DNA of 38,711 nt, from the NCBI GenBank assembly GCA_025360865.1, contig JANYBG010000254.1, positions 1 to 38,711 of the forward strand, in the 5' to 3' direction. This DNA is from Pseudomonadota bacterium (GTDB lineage Bacteria > Pseudomonadota > Gammaproteobacteria > Steroidobacterales > Steroidobacteraceae). Both the position numbers and the translations under genes were made by a program. Below, one piece after another: positions 1 to 7,581 of the stretch (its first letter is position 1; every line of letters starts with the position of its first letter). The notes under the pieces were generated by a model. The model did no database searches. It was not told where the DNA came from and saw only the letters and a program-made list of their open reading frames with translations.

Positions 1-1023
1 GGCGAAGCCGGTCGTCGCAAGATTACCCAGTACACGCGTTACGGCACGGTAGCCTTGGCCCTGTTCCAGGCGGTGGGTATTTCGATCGCGCTGGAATCGC
101 AGCCTGGTCTGGTGATTGATCCGGGCATGACGTTCCGTCTGGTTACCGTGATCACGCTGGTAACGGGCACCATGTTCCTGATGTGGCTTGGCGAGCAGAT
201 CACCGAGCGCGGCATCGGCAACGGCATCTCGATGATCATCCTGTCGGGTATCGTCGCCGGCCTCCCGGGCGCGGTCGGCAACACCTTCGAGGCGGTGGCC
301 AACGGTGAGATGCAGGGACCGTTCGCGCTGCTGCTGCTGGTGCTGGTCGCGGCTACCACGTTCTTCGTGGTGTACGTCGAGCGCGCCCAGCGGCGCATCC
401 CGGTGGACTACGCCAAGCGCCAGGTCGGCCGGCGCATGTACGCTGGCCAGTCGAGCCATCTGCCGTTCAAGCTCAACATGGCGGGCGTCATCCCCCCGAT
501 CTTCGCCTCGAGCCTGCTGCTGTTCCCGGCGACGCTCGCGAGCTTCGTCGGCACGGGCCAGCAGGGTACGTTCGCCACCGTGATGCAGGACGTGGCCGCG
601 GCCTTGGGCTACGGCCAGCCGCTGCATCTGGTGATCTACGCCGGGTTGATCATCTTCTTCTGCTTCTTCTATACCGCGCTGGTGTTCAACGCGCGCGACA
701 CGGCGGACAACCTCAAGAAGTCCGGCGCCTTCGTGCGCGGCATCCGCCCGGGTCAGCAGACCGCCGAGTACATCGACAGCGTACTCACGCGGTTGACACT
801 GTGGGGCGCGCTGTACGTCGCCGCGGTGTGCCTGCTGCCGGAGATCCTCGTTACCTGGAAGGGCGTGCCCTTCCACTTTGGTGGCACTTCACTCCTCATC
901 GTCGTGGTTGTGGTGATGGACTTCATGTCGCAGCTGCACGCGCACACGATGTCGCATCACTATCCGGGACTTCTCAAGAAGGCGAACCTGCTGGGCTCCG
1001 GCCGCAGCGGTTCGGGTGGTTAA
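1..1023 (+). CDS. secY: Protein translocase subunit SecY (5' end missing)
   Basis: Main channel subunit of the SecYEG translocon in the inner membrane, which passes unfolded proteins to the periplasm and inserts membrane proteins. The reading frame is open from base 1, so the start codon and first transmembrane helices lie outside the window; about 340 residues remain. Visible are alternating hydrophobic helices, the typical [12 protein letters not shown] segment, the cytoplasmic loop with [11 protein letters not shown] that contacts the ribosome and SecA, and the late motif [11 protein letters not shown] before the last helices. The stop is followed after two bases by rpmJ, as at the end of the spc operon in many gammaproteobacteria. 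An internal TTG at 55 is not the start, because homology continues upstream of it. Confidence 0.97.
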   Translation, partial: GEAGRRKITQYTRYGTVALALFQAVGISIALESQPGLVIDPGMTFRLVTVITLVTGTMFLMWLGEQITERGIGNGISMIILSGIVAGLPGAVGNTFEAVANGEMQGPFALLLLVLVAATTFFVVYVERAQRRIPVDYAKRQVGRRMYAGQSSHLPFKLNMAGVIPPIFASSLLLFPATLASFVGTGQQGTFATVMQDVAAALGYGQPLHLVIYAGLIIFFCFFYTALVFNARDTADNLKKSGAFVRGIRPGQQTAEYIDSVLTRLTLWGALYVAAVCLLPEILVTWKGVPFHFGGTSLLIVVVVVMDFMSQLHAHTMSHHYPGLLKKANLLGSGRSGSGG

Positions 1024-1025
1024 TC

Positions 1026-1139
1026 ATGAAAGTACGTCCGTCGGTCAAGAAGATCTGCAAGAACTGCAAGGTCGTGCGCCGCCGCCGCGTGGTCTACGTC
1101 ATTTGCGTGGACCCGCGTCACAAGCAGCGCCAAGGTTGA
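1026..1139 (+). CDS. rpmJ: 50S ribosomal protein L36 (bL36), zinc-binding form
   Basis: A 37-residue protein of the large ribosomal subunit, which binds 23S rRNA. It begins [15 protein letters not shown] and ends KHKQRQG-like (RHKQRQG), the family signature. Cys11, Cys14, Cys27 and His32 are all present, so this is the zinc-binding C+ type rather than the zinc-free paralogue made under zinc starvation. It lies two bases after secY and nine bases before rpsM, the usual junction of the spc and alpha operons. Length is normal for the family. Confidence 0.97.
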   Translation: MKVRPSVKKICKNCKVVRRRRVVYVICVDPRHKQRQG

Positions 1140-1148
1140 GGTAAGAAT

Positions 1149-1529
1149 ATGGCACGCATAGCCGGCATCAACATCCCGATGAACAAGCACGTGTGGATCG
1201 GGCTCACCCAGATCTACGGCGTGGGTCGCGCGCGCGCGCGCGCCACCTGCGAAGCCGCGGGAGTCGCCCCCACGACCAAGGTGAAGGATCTCACCGAGGT
1301 CGAGGTGAACGCGATCCGCTCGCAGATCGCGAAATTCGCGGTCGAGGGCGACCTGCGCCGCGAAGTCTCCATGAACATCAAGCGACTGATGGACCTCGGT
1401 TCACACCGTGGCATCCGTCACCGTCGCGGACTCCCGGTGCGTGGGCAGCGCACCCGCACCAATGCGCGCACCCGCAAGGGTCCGCGCAAGCAGGCGGTCA
1501 AGCTGAACGCACCTCCTGGCAAGGCATAA
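1149..1529 (+). CDS. rpsM: 30S ribosomal protein S13 (uS13)
   Basis: Small-subunit head protein that contacts tRNA in the P site and bridges to the large subunit. The sequence starts [10 protein letters not shown] and has the conserved core [28 protein letters not shown] spread over residues 84-117, followed by a basic tail. The length of 126 residues is slightly above the 118 of E. coli, from a longer C-terminal tail. It is the first gene of the alpha operon. In E. coli S4 represses this operon by binding the rpsM leader; the short spacer here (1140-1148) leaves little room for such a structure, unless it reaches into rpmJ. Confidence 0.97.
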   Translation: MARIAGINIPMNKHVWIGLTQIYGVGRARARATCEAAGVAPTTKVKDLTEVEVNAIRSQIAKFAVEGDLRREVSMNIKRLMDLGSHRGIRHRRGLPVRGQRTRTNARTRKGPRKQAVKLNAPPGKA

Positions 1530-1539
1530 GGCATAACGA

Positions 1540-1965
1540 ATGGCTGACGAGAAGGCGAAACAAGGCGGTGGCGGAGCGCAGTCCGGCGGCGCGAAGAAGC
1601 CCAAGAAGGCGCGCAAGAACGTGCTCGATGCGATCGCGCACGTGCACGCCTCCTTCAACAACACGATCATCACGATCACCGATCGGCAGGGAAACACGCT
1701 TTCCTGGGCGACCTCAGGCGGCTGCGGATTCCGCGGCTCGCGCAAGAGCACCCCGTTCGCGGCCCAGGTGGCGGCCGAGAAGGCCGGCGTGGCGGCCCAG
1801 GAGCACGGCGTGAAGAACGTCGAAGTGCGCGTGGGCGGCCCGGGACCCGGGCGTGAGTCCGCGGTGCGCGCGCTGAACAACTGTGGACTGAAGATCACCA
1901 GCATCTCGGACGTGACGCCGATCCCGCATAACGGGTGCCGTCCGCCGAAGAAGCGTCGCGTCTAA
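1540..1965 (+). CDS. rpsK: 30S ribosomal protein S11 (uS11)
   Basis: Small-subunit platform protein near the mRNA exit of the 30S subunit, with S6/S18 and 16S rRNA as partners. The core begins around residue 24 ([20 protein letters not shown]) and contains [15 protein letters not shown] and the C-terminal [18 protein letters not shown], all typical. At 141 residues it is about 12 longer than the E. coli protein because of a Gly/Lys-rich N-terminal extension (residues 1-23). It lies ten bases downstream of rpsM in the alpha operon. Confidence 0.97.
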   Translation: MADEKAKQGGGGAQSGGAKKPKKARKNVLDAIAHVHASFNNTIITITDRQGNTLSWATSGGCGFRGSRKSTPFAAQVAAEKAGVAAQEHGVKNVEVRVGGPGPGRESAVRALNNCGLKITSISDVTPIPHNGCRPPKKRRV

Positions 1966-1978
1966 AGGGTTAACTGTT

Positions 1979-2602
1979 ATGGCACGTTACTTAGGTCCGA
2001 AGTGCAAGCTCTCTCGTCGCGAGGGCGTCGATCTTTTTCTCAAGAGCGGCGTGAAGCCGATCGAGAACAAGTGCAAGTTCACCGTGCCGCCCGGGGGCGT
2101 CAAGGGTGAGCGCCGCCAGCGCCTGTCCGACTACGGCCTGCAGCTGCGCGAGAAGCAGAAGGTGCGCCGCATGTACGGCATTCTCGAGCGCCAGTTCGCG
2201 AACTACTACGAAGCCGCGGCGCGCAAGACCGGCGCCACGGGTGAGAACCTGCTGAAGCTGCTGGAGTGCCGCCTGGACAACGTCGTCTACCGCATGGGTT
2301 TCGCGGCGACGCGCTCGGAGGCCCGCCAGCTGGTGAGCCACAAGTCGATCAACGTCAACGAGAAGCCGGTGACGATCTCCTCCTACCAGGTGAAGGCGGG
2401 CGACATCGTGCAGGTGCGCGAGAAGTCGCGGAAGCAGCTGCGTATCGCCGCCGCCCTAGGGATCGCCACGCAGGTGGGCCTGCCGGACTGGGTCGAGGTG
2501 AACGACAAGGAGTTCCGCGGGGTGTTCAAGTCGGCCCCGGGTCGCGACGACATCCTGCAGGACATCAATGAGAATCTGATCGTCGAACTGTATTCGAAGT
2601 AA
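1979..2602 (+). CDS. rpsD: 30S ribosomal protein S4 (uS4)
   Basis: Primary 16S rRNA-binding protein that nucleates assembly of the 30S body; in E. coli it is also the translational repressor of the alpha operon. It starts [21 protein letters not shown] and carries the S4 RNA-binding domain at about residues 95-160 ([27 protein letters not shown]). The length of 207 residues matches the family (206 in E. coli). The N-terminal region has few cysteines, so it is the zinc-free type. Thirteen bases separate it from rpsK; the next gene, rpoA, follows after a spacer with two hairpins. Confidence 0.97.
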   Translation: MARYLGPKCKLSRREGVDLFLKSGVKPIENKCKFTVPPGGVKGERRQRLSDYGLQLREKQKVRRMYGILERQFANYYEAAARKTGATGENLLKLLECRLDNVVYRMGFAATRSEARQLVSHKSINVNEKPVTISSYQVKAGDIVQVREKSRKQLRIAAALGIATQVGLPDWVEVNDKEFRGVFKSAPGRDDILQDINENLIVELYSK

Positions 2603-2615
2603 GCGTATCCGCTTG

Positions 2616-2640
2616 AATTTGGGGCACATTGCCCCAAGTT
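2616..2640 (+). repeat. Hairpin in the rpsD-rpoA spacer
   Basis: Arms 2616-2625 and 2631-2640 can form a stem of ten pairs, one of them G-U, around loop ACATT; the core is TTGGGGC / GCCCCAA. No T-run follows, so it does not look like an intrinsic terminator. It may be an RNA processing or stability element within the alpha operon transcript. Confidence 0.5.
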
Positions 2641-2667
2641 CGGCGGGTCCAACCGTGTTTCTTTTGC

Positions 2668-2686
2668 GCCGGCCCAATGAGCCGGC
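2668..2686 (+). repeat. Hairpin just before the rpoA ribosome binding site
   Basis: GCCGGC at 2668-2673 and 2681-2686 can pair around a seven-base loop. The rpoA Shine-Dalgarno-like AAGGTGAG starts at the next base (2687). The position suggests it could affect rpoA translation, but this is inference from placement only. Confidence 0.4.
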
Positions 2687-2700
2687 AAGGTGAGATTGCA

Positions 2701-3705
2701 ATGCAGGGATCTGTAAGCGAGTTCCTGAGGCCGCGCGTCGTCAAGGTGCAGCCCGTCGCCCCCCGCCAGGCGCGCGTGGTGATCGAGCCGTTCGAGCGAG
2801 GCTTCGGCCATACACTGGGCAACGCGCTGCGCCGCGTGCTGCTCTCCTCCATGCCCGGCAGCGCCATCACCGAGGTGGAGATCGACGGCGTCCTGCACGA
2901 GTACACCAGCATCGAGGGTGTGCAGGAAGACGTGGTCGATATCCTCCTTAACCTGAAGACCGTGGCGTTGCGCATGCACACGCGCGATTCGGCCGAGCTG
3001 CGCCTGCACAAGAAGGGCCCGGGACCTGTGACCGCCGGCGACATCCAGACCGACCACGACGTTGAAGTCGTGAACCCGGAGCTGGTGATCGCGAACCTGA
3101 CCAAGGCGGGCGAGCTGTCCATGACGCTGCGCGTCGAGCGTGGCCGCGGCTATCGCCCGGCGGCCTCGCGCGTGGCCTTCGAGGAGCAGACGCGCCCAAT
3201 CGGCCGCCTGCAGCTGGATGCCTCCTTCTCGCCGGTGCGTCGCGTGACCTACTCGGTCGATGCGGCGCGCGTCGAGCAGCGCACCGACCTCGACAAGCTG
3301 GTCATCGACATCGAGACCAACGGCACGATCGACGCGGAAGAGGCGATCCGCCGCGCTGGCAGCATCCTCAAGGACCAGCTATCGGTGTTCGTGGACCTGC
3401 AGGGCGAGGAAGAGACCTCGGCCAAGGTCTCCGAGATGCAGTTCGACCCGATCCTGCTGCGCCCCGTGGACGAGCTCGAGCTGACCGTGCGCAGCGCCAA
3501 CTGCCTCAAGGCGGAGAATATCCACTACATCGGCGACCTCGTGCAGCGCACCGAAGTTGAGCTGCTGCGTACGCCGAACCTGGGCAAGAAGTCCCTGACC
3601 GAGATCAAGGAAGTGCTGCAGAGCCACGGCCTGATGCTCGGGATGCGCTTGGATGGCTGGCCGCCGGCGGGCCTGAAGCACGACGAAGAGCGCGACGTAG
3701 TCTGA
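2701..3705 (+). CDS. rpoA: DNA-directed RNA polymerase subunit alpha
   Basis: RNA polymerase alpha subunit, 334 residues. The N-terminal domain dimerises and holds beta and beta', and the C-terminal domain binds UP elements and activators. The family start [12 protein letters not shown] is at 2701, after AAGGTGAG with suitable spacing; the frame is open further upstream (to 2629), but that part has no homology. The N-terminal domain shows [23 protein letters not shown]. The C-terminal domain shows the conserved [16 protein letters not shown] (DNA-contacting region) and [13 protein letters not shown]. Length is close to the 329 of E. coli. It sits between rpsD and rplQ as in most bacteria. Confidence 0.97.
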   Translation: MQGSVSEFLRPRVVKVQPVAPRQARVVIEPFERGFGHTLGNALRRVLLSSMPGSAITEVEIDGVLHEYTSIEGVQEDVVDILLNLKTVALRMHTRDSAELRLHKKGPGPVTAGDIQTDHDVEVVNPELVIANLTKAGELSMTLRVERGRGYRPAASRVAFEEQTRPIGRLQLDASFSPVRRVTYSVDAARVEQRTDLDKLVIDIETNGTIDAEEAIRRAGSILKDQLSVFVDLQGEEETSAKVSEMQFDPILLRPVDELELTVRSANCLKAENIHYIGDLVQRTEVELLRTPNLGKKSLTEIKEVLQSHGLMLGMRLDGWPPAGLKHDEERDVV

Positions 3706-3711
3706 AAGTGC

Positions 3712-3744
3712 CGCGGCCGCGCCCTCGTGAAGGGTGCGGCCGCG
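3712..3744 (+). repeat. Strong 14-bp hairpin between rpoA and rplQ
   Basis: Arms 3712-3725 and 3731-3744 pair at all 14 positions (one G-U) around the five-base loop CGTGA. The following bases are C-rich with no T-run, so it does not fit an intrinsic terminator. A stem of this length in an operon spacer could be an RNase III or RNase E processing point, or could set the rpoA:rplQ ratio. That role is inferred from structure and position. Confidence 0.6.
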
Positions 3745-3806
3745 ACCCCCCGCCGCGATCCCCGACGGGCGTGCGGCGCGGTCATTGAACGAGCGAAGGG
3801 TTATTT

Positions 3807-4310
3807 ATGCGTCATCGTCATTCTGGCCGCCAACTGTCGCGCAACAGCACGCATCGTCATGCGATGCTGCGCAACATGTCGGTCTCGCTGCTTCGTCACG
3901 AGACGATCCGCACCACGCTGCCCAAGGCGAAGGAACTGCGTCGGGTGGTGGAGCCGTTCATCACGCTCGCCAAGACCGACAGCGACGCCAACCGCCGCAT
4001 GGCGTTCTCACGCCTGCGTGACGTGGCCATCGTGGAGAAGCTCTTCACGGACCTCGGCCCGCGCTTCAAGGCGCGTCCGGGCGGCTACACCCGCATCCTG
4101 CGCATGATGCCGCGCCCGGGTGACTCAGCCGCCATGGCGCTGATGCAGCTGGTGGACAAGGCCGAAACGGTCTCCGCGAAAGAGCCGCCTGAGGGCAAGA
4201 AAGCCGCCAAGAAGGCCAAGACTCCCGTCAAGCCCAAGGTGAAAGCCAAGGCCGCCGCCGCCGACCCGACCCCGAAGAAGACCCCACGCAAGAAAAAAGC
4301 GGCGGCCTGA
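3807..4310 (+). CDS. rplQ: 50S ribosomal protein L17 (bL17) with long basic tail
   Basis: Large-subunit protein near the polypeptide exit tunnel. The N-terminus [20 protein letters not shown] and [24 protein letters not shown] are the family signature. The core ends near residue 128. It continues into about 38 extra residues made almost only of Lys, Ala, Pro and Thr, giving 167 residues against 127 in E. coli. The tail looks disordered and basic, suited to contact rRNA or other polyanions, but its role is unknown. An AAGGG-type ribosome binding site lies just before the ATG. It is the last gene of the alpha operon, followed by a terminator-like structure. Confidence 0.96.
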   Translation: MRHRHSGRQLSRNSTHRHAMLRNMSVSLLRHETIRTTLPKAKELRRVVEPFITLAKTDSDANRRMAFSRLRDVAIVEKLFTDLGPRFKARPGGYTRILRMMPRPGDSAAMALMQLVDKAETVSAKEPPEGKKAAKKAKTPVKPKVKAKAAAADPTPKKTPRKKKAAA

Positions 4311-4335
4311 GCCGACGCTGATCCGAACCCATGCC

Positions 4336-4382
4336 AAGGCCGCTCCCGGGAGGCCTGTCGGTCGCGCCGCTGCGGCCTTTTC
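4336..4382 (+). terminator. Possible terminator after rplQ
   Basis: AAGGCCGC at 4336-4343 pairs with GCGGCCTT at 4372-4379, and the distal arm runs into a short T-run (4378-4381). The loop is long (28 bases) and GC-rich with room for inner pairing. The T-run is short, so termination may be partial. The place, after the last alpha-operon gene and before mscL, fits. Confidence 0.5.
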
Positions 4383-4454
4383 GCCGAGGCTCGCTGCGGT
4401 GCTGGAGAGCCGGGACCACCGGCCCCACGGATTGAAAAACGGAGAACGCACACA

Positions 4455-4847
4455 ATGAGCATCGCATCGGAATTCAAGGAATTCGCCGTCAAGGGCAACG
4501 TCATCGACCTCGCGGTCGGTATCGTCATCGGCGTCGCTTTCGGCAAGATCGTCAGCTCCCTCGTGGGGGATGTCGTCATGCCACTGCTCGCCCCGGTCCT
4601 GGGCAGCATCAACTTCAGCGATCTCGCCTTCACCGTCGCCACCGATGCCGCCGGCAAGCCGGTCCTGGTCAAGTACGGCGTCTTCCTGCAGACCTGCTTC
4701 GAGTTCCTAATCATCGCGCTGGTCGTCTTCATGGTGATCAAGGCGATTAACCGCATGAAGCGCCCGCCGGCGGTTGCGCCGCCGACGGCACCGAGCCGGA
4801 CGGACCTACTGTTGCAGGAAATCCGGGATTTTCTCGCCAAACGGTAG
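4455..4847 (+). CDS. mscL: Large-conductance mechanosensitive channel MscL
   Basis: Inner-membrane homopentameric channel that opens under membrane tension and releases solutes during hypo-osmotic shock. The 130-residue length is typical. Order: amphipathic N-terminal helix (MSIASEFKEFAVKGNVIDL), first transmembrane helix with the pore-lining AVGIVIGVAFGKIVSSLV, periplasmic loop (residues ~45-70), second helix (FEFLIIALVVFMVIKAI) and a charged C-terminal helix ending LLLQEIRDFLAKR. GGAGA lies at suitable spacing before the ATG. It is separated from rplQ by 144 bases and a possible terminator, and converges on pepQ with 38 bases between stops. Confidence 0.97.
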   Translation: MSIASEFKEFAVKGNVIDLAVGIVIGVAFGKIVSSLVGDVVMPLLAPVLGSINFSDLAFTVATDAAGKPVLVKYGVFLQTCFEFLIIALVVFMVIKAINRMKRPPAVAPPTAPSRTDLLLQEIRDFLAKR

Positions 4848-4885
4848 GTTCTGTATCTCCAGTGATTCAATTGGTTGCCGTGGCC

Positions 4886-6235
4886 TCAGGGATTGGCCGC
4901 GAAGGCATCGCGCGTGAGGTTCTCGCACCCGACGCGGGTCACCGCCAGGTCGTCCTCGATGCGTATCCCGCCGAACTTCGATAGCGCGCCCACCCGGCTC
5001 CAGTTGATGTGCGCGGCGCGCTTGTCGGCGCGCGCCTCCTCCAGAAGCTGGTCGATGAAATAGATCCCAGGCTCCATCGTGACCACGAAGCCCTCCTCGA
5101 GGACTCGGGTCAGGCGCAGGTACGGATGTCCGTCGGGACGGGGGATGTCGCCGCCCTCGGGCGAGCGCATGAATCCGCCGACGTCGTGCACCTCAAGTCC
5201 AAGCAGGTGCCCGATGCCGTGTGGCAGGAAGACACGCGTGGTCCCGCTGGCCACGGCCTCCTCGACCCCGCAGCTGATGATGTCCGCGTCGCGCAGTACG
5301 CCCGCGGTGAGGGCGTGGGCCCGCAGCTGGACGTCACGCCAGTCGACGCCAGCGCGGATTCCGGCGCACAGCGCGAGCTGCATCTGGTCCACGCGCTCGA
5401 TGAGCGCCGCGAAATCGGCATCCTCGAGCGAGTAGGTGCGGGTGATGTCGCTCGCGTAACCGCCGGACTGGGCCCCGGCGTCGATCAAGAGCGAGTACAC
5501 CTCCGGTGGAGGGCGCTTGCCCAGCAGCTGGTAGTGCAGCACCGCGCCTGCCTCGTTGAGGGCGATGATGGGGTTGTAGGGCAGCTCCTGCTCGCGCAGC
5601 CCGCAGGCCTCGAGGAAGGCGAGCTCGATCTCGAACTCGGACGCCCCCGCCCTGAAGGCGTGCGCGGCGGCGCGGTGGCCGGCCGTCCCCACCCGGCTCG
5701 CCTCGCGCAAGCACGCCAGTTCGTAGGCGGTCTTGGCCGCGCGGGCATAATCCAGACGGCGCACGAGGCCGGACGGGTTCATCGCCTTGAGCCCCCAGGC
5801 GGCAAGCTCAGCGAAGGGCTCGCCGATGTAGGCGGCGCCGGTGAGATCCCCCGGCAGCTCCGCACGCGCGGCGGCGCGCTCAGGCACGGGCCGGATGTCG
5901 AAGTGGTCGACCCAGTACCCCACCGGTGTCCGTGCTGACTTGTACCAGTAGTCCCGGGGCTGGTTCAGGACCAGGCGCGGGCGCGCGCCGGGGGAGAACC
6001 AGACAAAGCTGTCCGGGGCGTCGTCCACGGGCGCCCAGACCTTGAAGGGCGCGTTCGCCTGGAAGGGATAGGTCCGGTCGTCCTGGAACACGTCCAGGAG
6101 CGCTCCGGAGTGCACCAGGAGACCTGAGAACCCGCTCGCGGCGAGGGCGGTGGCGGCGCGTTTCTCCACGGTCGCCAGATGCGGCCCGAAGGTGCTCGCC
6201 AGCTCGTGGGTGCGTGGGGATTCGGCTTCGGGCAT
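4886..6235 (-). CDS. pepQ: Xaa-Pro dipeptidase (prolidase) PepQ
   Basis: Cytoplasmic metallopeptidase of family M24B that cleaves dipeptides with C-terminal proline. The start chosen gives MPEAESPRTHEL, with GAGG nine bases upstream and 449 residues, close to the 443 of E. coli PepQ; the frame remains open upstream but that part shows no homology. The N-terminal half has the creatinase-like domain (YPFQANAPFKVWAPV). The C-terminal pita-bread half has the five metal ligands in family order: Asp in LLIDAGAQSGGY, Asp in ASDITRTYS, His in PHGIGHLLGLEVHD, Glu in VVTMEPGIYF and Glu in GGIRIEDDLAVT. It is a single-gene unit, divergent from the Ala-rich lipoprotein. Confidence 0.94.
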   Translation of the reverse strand: MPEAESPRTHELASTFGPHLATVEKRAATALAASGFSGLLVHSGALLDVFQDDRTYPFQANAPFKVWAPVDDAPDSFVWFSPGARPRLVLNQPRDYWYKSARTPVGYWVDHFDIRPVPERAAARAELPGDLTGAAYIGEPFAELAAWGLKAMNPSGLVRRLDYARAAKTAYELACLREASRVGTAGHRAAAHAFRAGASEFEIELAFLEACGLREQELPYNPIIALNEAGAVLHYQLLGKRPPPEVYSLLIDAGAQSGGYASDITRTYSLEDADFAALIERVDQMQLALCAGIRAGVDWRDVQLRAHALTAGVLRDADIISCGVEEAVASGTTRVFLPHGIGHLLGLEVHDVGGFMRSPEGGDIPRPDGHPYLRLTRVLEEGFVVTMEPGIYFIDQLLEEARADKRAAHINWSRVGALSKFGGIRIEDDLAVTRVGCENLTRDAFAANP

Positions 6236-6310
6236 GGGAGCTGACCTCAAGGTGGCGCCGGTTTGTGGCTTTGTCGTCCACGCCCGACGGAACGGCACGG
6301 CGGCGGATGT

Positions 6311-6339
6311 TTCCAATCGTACCGGGACTTCTATAGAAT
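6311..6339 (+). promoter_or_regulatory. Candidate promoter of the Ala-rich lipoprotein
   Basis: TTCCAA (6311-6316) and TAGAAT (6334-6339) are spaced by 17 bases. The -10 matches the sigma-70 consensus at five of six positions and the -35 at three of six. The -10 lies partly in the palindrome TTCTATAGAA (6329-6338). The start of the lipoprotein gene is about 90 bases downstream. Confidence 0.4.
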
Positions 6340-6430
6340 TTGCGCTCCGCCGCTTCCGGAACGGGGCGCGGAGCGACCCAAAAAGGTCGCGTCTCAACCA
6401 TACAACTCTTGCTTCCCGGGGTACCGATCG

Positions 6431-6751
6431 ATGAATACCAAACTTGTTCTTAGCGCCGTCGTTGCCGCGCTGATGCTGACGGCCTGCGCGAAGCAGGAAT
6501 CCGCATCCGAGGCAGCTGCTCCTGCCAACGCTGCCGCCAGCGATGCCGCCGCGGCCGCCGGCCAGGCCGCTTCCAGTGCCGCCGAGGCTTCCCATGACGC
6601 TGCCAGCGCCGCTGGCTCCGCCATGACTAGCGCCGCCGGCACCGCTTCTGAATCCGCCAAGGACGCTGCCGCGTCGGCTGGTCAGGCTGCCTCGAGCGCT
6701 GCCGATGCCGCCAAGGCCGCGACGGACGCCTCGGCTCCGCCGAAGCAGTAA
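6431..6751 (+). CDS. Small Ala/Ser-rich lipoprotein
   Basis: A 106-residue predicted lipoprotein of unknown function. The signal peptide is MNTKLVLSAVVAALMLTAC with lipobox LTAC, giving lipidated Cys19. The mature part is almost only Ala, Ser, Asp, Glu, Gly, Lys and Gln, with the segment GQAASSAA occurring at residues 44-51 and 84-91. It predicts as long alpha helix, perhaps a coiled or extended rod, and the sequence ends in a short Pro/Lys tail. It is reminiscent of small abundant envelope lipoproteins, but no cell-wall attachment motif is seen (Lpp ends in Lys; here the end is PPKQ). It is monocistronic, with its own terminator. The low complexity means homology searches can mislead. Confidence 0.8.
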   Translation: MNTKLVLSAVVAALMLTACAKQESASEAAAPANAAASDAAAAAGQAASSAAEASHDAASAAGSAMTSAAGTASESAKDAAASAGQAASSAADAAKAATDASAPPKQ

Positions 6752-6771
6752 GTTTCGCGCTTACGGCTGAA

Positions 6772-6820
6772 ACACGGCCCGGGCGGTTCGCGAAGGCGAT
6801 CCGTCCGGGCCGTGTTTTTT
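6772..6820 (+). terminator. Intrinsic terminator after the Ala-rich lipoprotein
   Basis: Arms 6772-6786 and 6801-6815 pair at 15 positions with a single G-U, around a 14-base loop, and the distal arm runs directly into six Ts (6815-6820). This is the clearest intrinsic terminator in the window and suggests strong transcription of the preceding gene. Confidence 0.9.
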
Positions 6821-6851
6821 AACCGACCAACATGGGCCGCGGACTAAGCCG

Positions 6852-7367
6852 ATGACCGCCATCGCTGTCAGCGTGCGTGATGCCCGCGGGGCACCGGCGG
6901 ACCGGCTGTGGATACAAAGTGTCTACCGCCACTACCTGGACGACCTCAATCCCGGCACCGGATTATTTCCCCGCCTGGGTGAGGTCGGGCACCGCGAGCC
7001 GGACCAGATCGCGCACTGGTTCGCCGATCCCAACACCTATCCCCTGGTGATAGCCCGTGACGCCGAACCCGTGGGTTTCGCGCGCGTGCTGAGAGCGGTC
7101 GCCAGCAAGACGCAGCCGCGCATCGACTACCAGATGGCGGAGTTCTTCATCGCCCGCGCGCGCCGGCGGCTGGGCATCGGCCAGACGGCCGTGCAGTTGA
7201 TTCTGAGCCGCTTCGCCGGACGCTGGGAAATCACGGAATACCTGCGCAACGCCGCGGCGGTGAATTTCTGGCGCCGCGTGGTCTCAGGCTACACGCACGG
7301 CAGCTACCAGGAGCGCATCAGTAACGGCGAAGTGCGTCAGGTGTTTGTTTCCGGGAAACCGCGGTAG
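6852..7367 (+). CDS. GNAT-family N-acetyltransferase
   Basis: A 171-residue cytoplasmic protein with the layout of the GNAT acetyl-CoA-dependent acetyltransferases. The beta4/acetyl-CoA-binding region is around residues 98-115 (MAEFFIARARRRLGIGQTA, where RRRLGIG fits the R/Q-x-x-G-x-G/A pyrophosphate loop). An acceptor-side helix with LRNAAAVNFWRRV follows, typical of the C-terminal motif B. The substrate is not recognisable. The gene starts 31 bases after the terminator. Its last 50 bases overlap, on the opposite strand, the end of the small gene behind feoB. Confidence 0.75.
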   Translation: MTAIAVSVRDARGAPADRLWIQSVYRHYLDDLNPGTGLFPRLGEVGHREPDQIAHWFADPNTYPLVIARDAEPVGFARVLRAVASKTQPRIDYQMAEFFIARARRRLGIGQTAVQLILSRFAGRWEITEYLRNAAAVNFWRRVVSGYTHGSYQERISNGEVRQVFVSGKPR

Positions 7368-7581
7368 TCGAGGCGGAGCAGCTGCCGCAGCCGCCGCCGA
7401 GGCGCGCGCGCGTGCGCGCCTGCAGGGCGAGGAACCAGCCGGTCGCGGCCACCAGCGGCACCGTGGCCAGCAGGTTAAGCGCGCGCTGGCGCGCCGCTCC
7501 CGAGAGCAGCCGCCAGATGCTGAAGACCGCGCACACCACGACGAGCAGCGTGACCACGATGACCTGCAGCGCGAGGTTCAT
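7318..7581 (-). CDS. Small membrane protein with CxxC motif, third gene of the feo operon
   Basis: An 87-residue protein whose ATG overlaps the feoB stop (ATGA, four bases), so translation is likely coupled. It has two predicted membrane helices (residues ~3-23 and ~37-53) and a Gly/Cys cluster GGGCGSC with Cys65 and Cys68. A short Ser/Thr-rich tail follows. It may belong to the small FeoB-linked proteins seen in Xanthomonas relatives, and it recalls the Cys-rich FeoB-associated proteins of Firmicutes in size and position. A role in iron handling or as a FeoC substitute is inference. The last 50 bases overlap the GNAT gene tail to tail. Confidence 0.7.
   Translation of the reverse strand: MNLALQVIVVTLLVVVCAVFSIWRLLSGAARQRALNLLATVPLVAATGWFLALQARTRARLGGGCGSCSASTTAVSRKQTPDALRRY

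Noticed and set aside
1228-1243. Run of alternating GC in rpsM as Z-DNA or a repeat element
   Set aside because: It encodes the normal Arg-Ala stretch of S13 in a GC-rich genome; such runs recur all over the window.
2629-2700. Longer RpoA starting at 2629
   Set aside because: It would cover the two hairpins and the ribosome binding site; RpoA homologues start MQGSVSEFL at 2701.
6236-6595. N-terminal extension of PepQ on the - strand
   Set aside because: The frame stays open, but it runs through the lipoprotein gene on the other strand, has no homology, and a well-placed start with GAGG exists at 6235.
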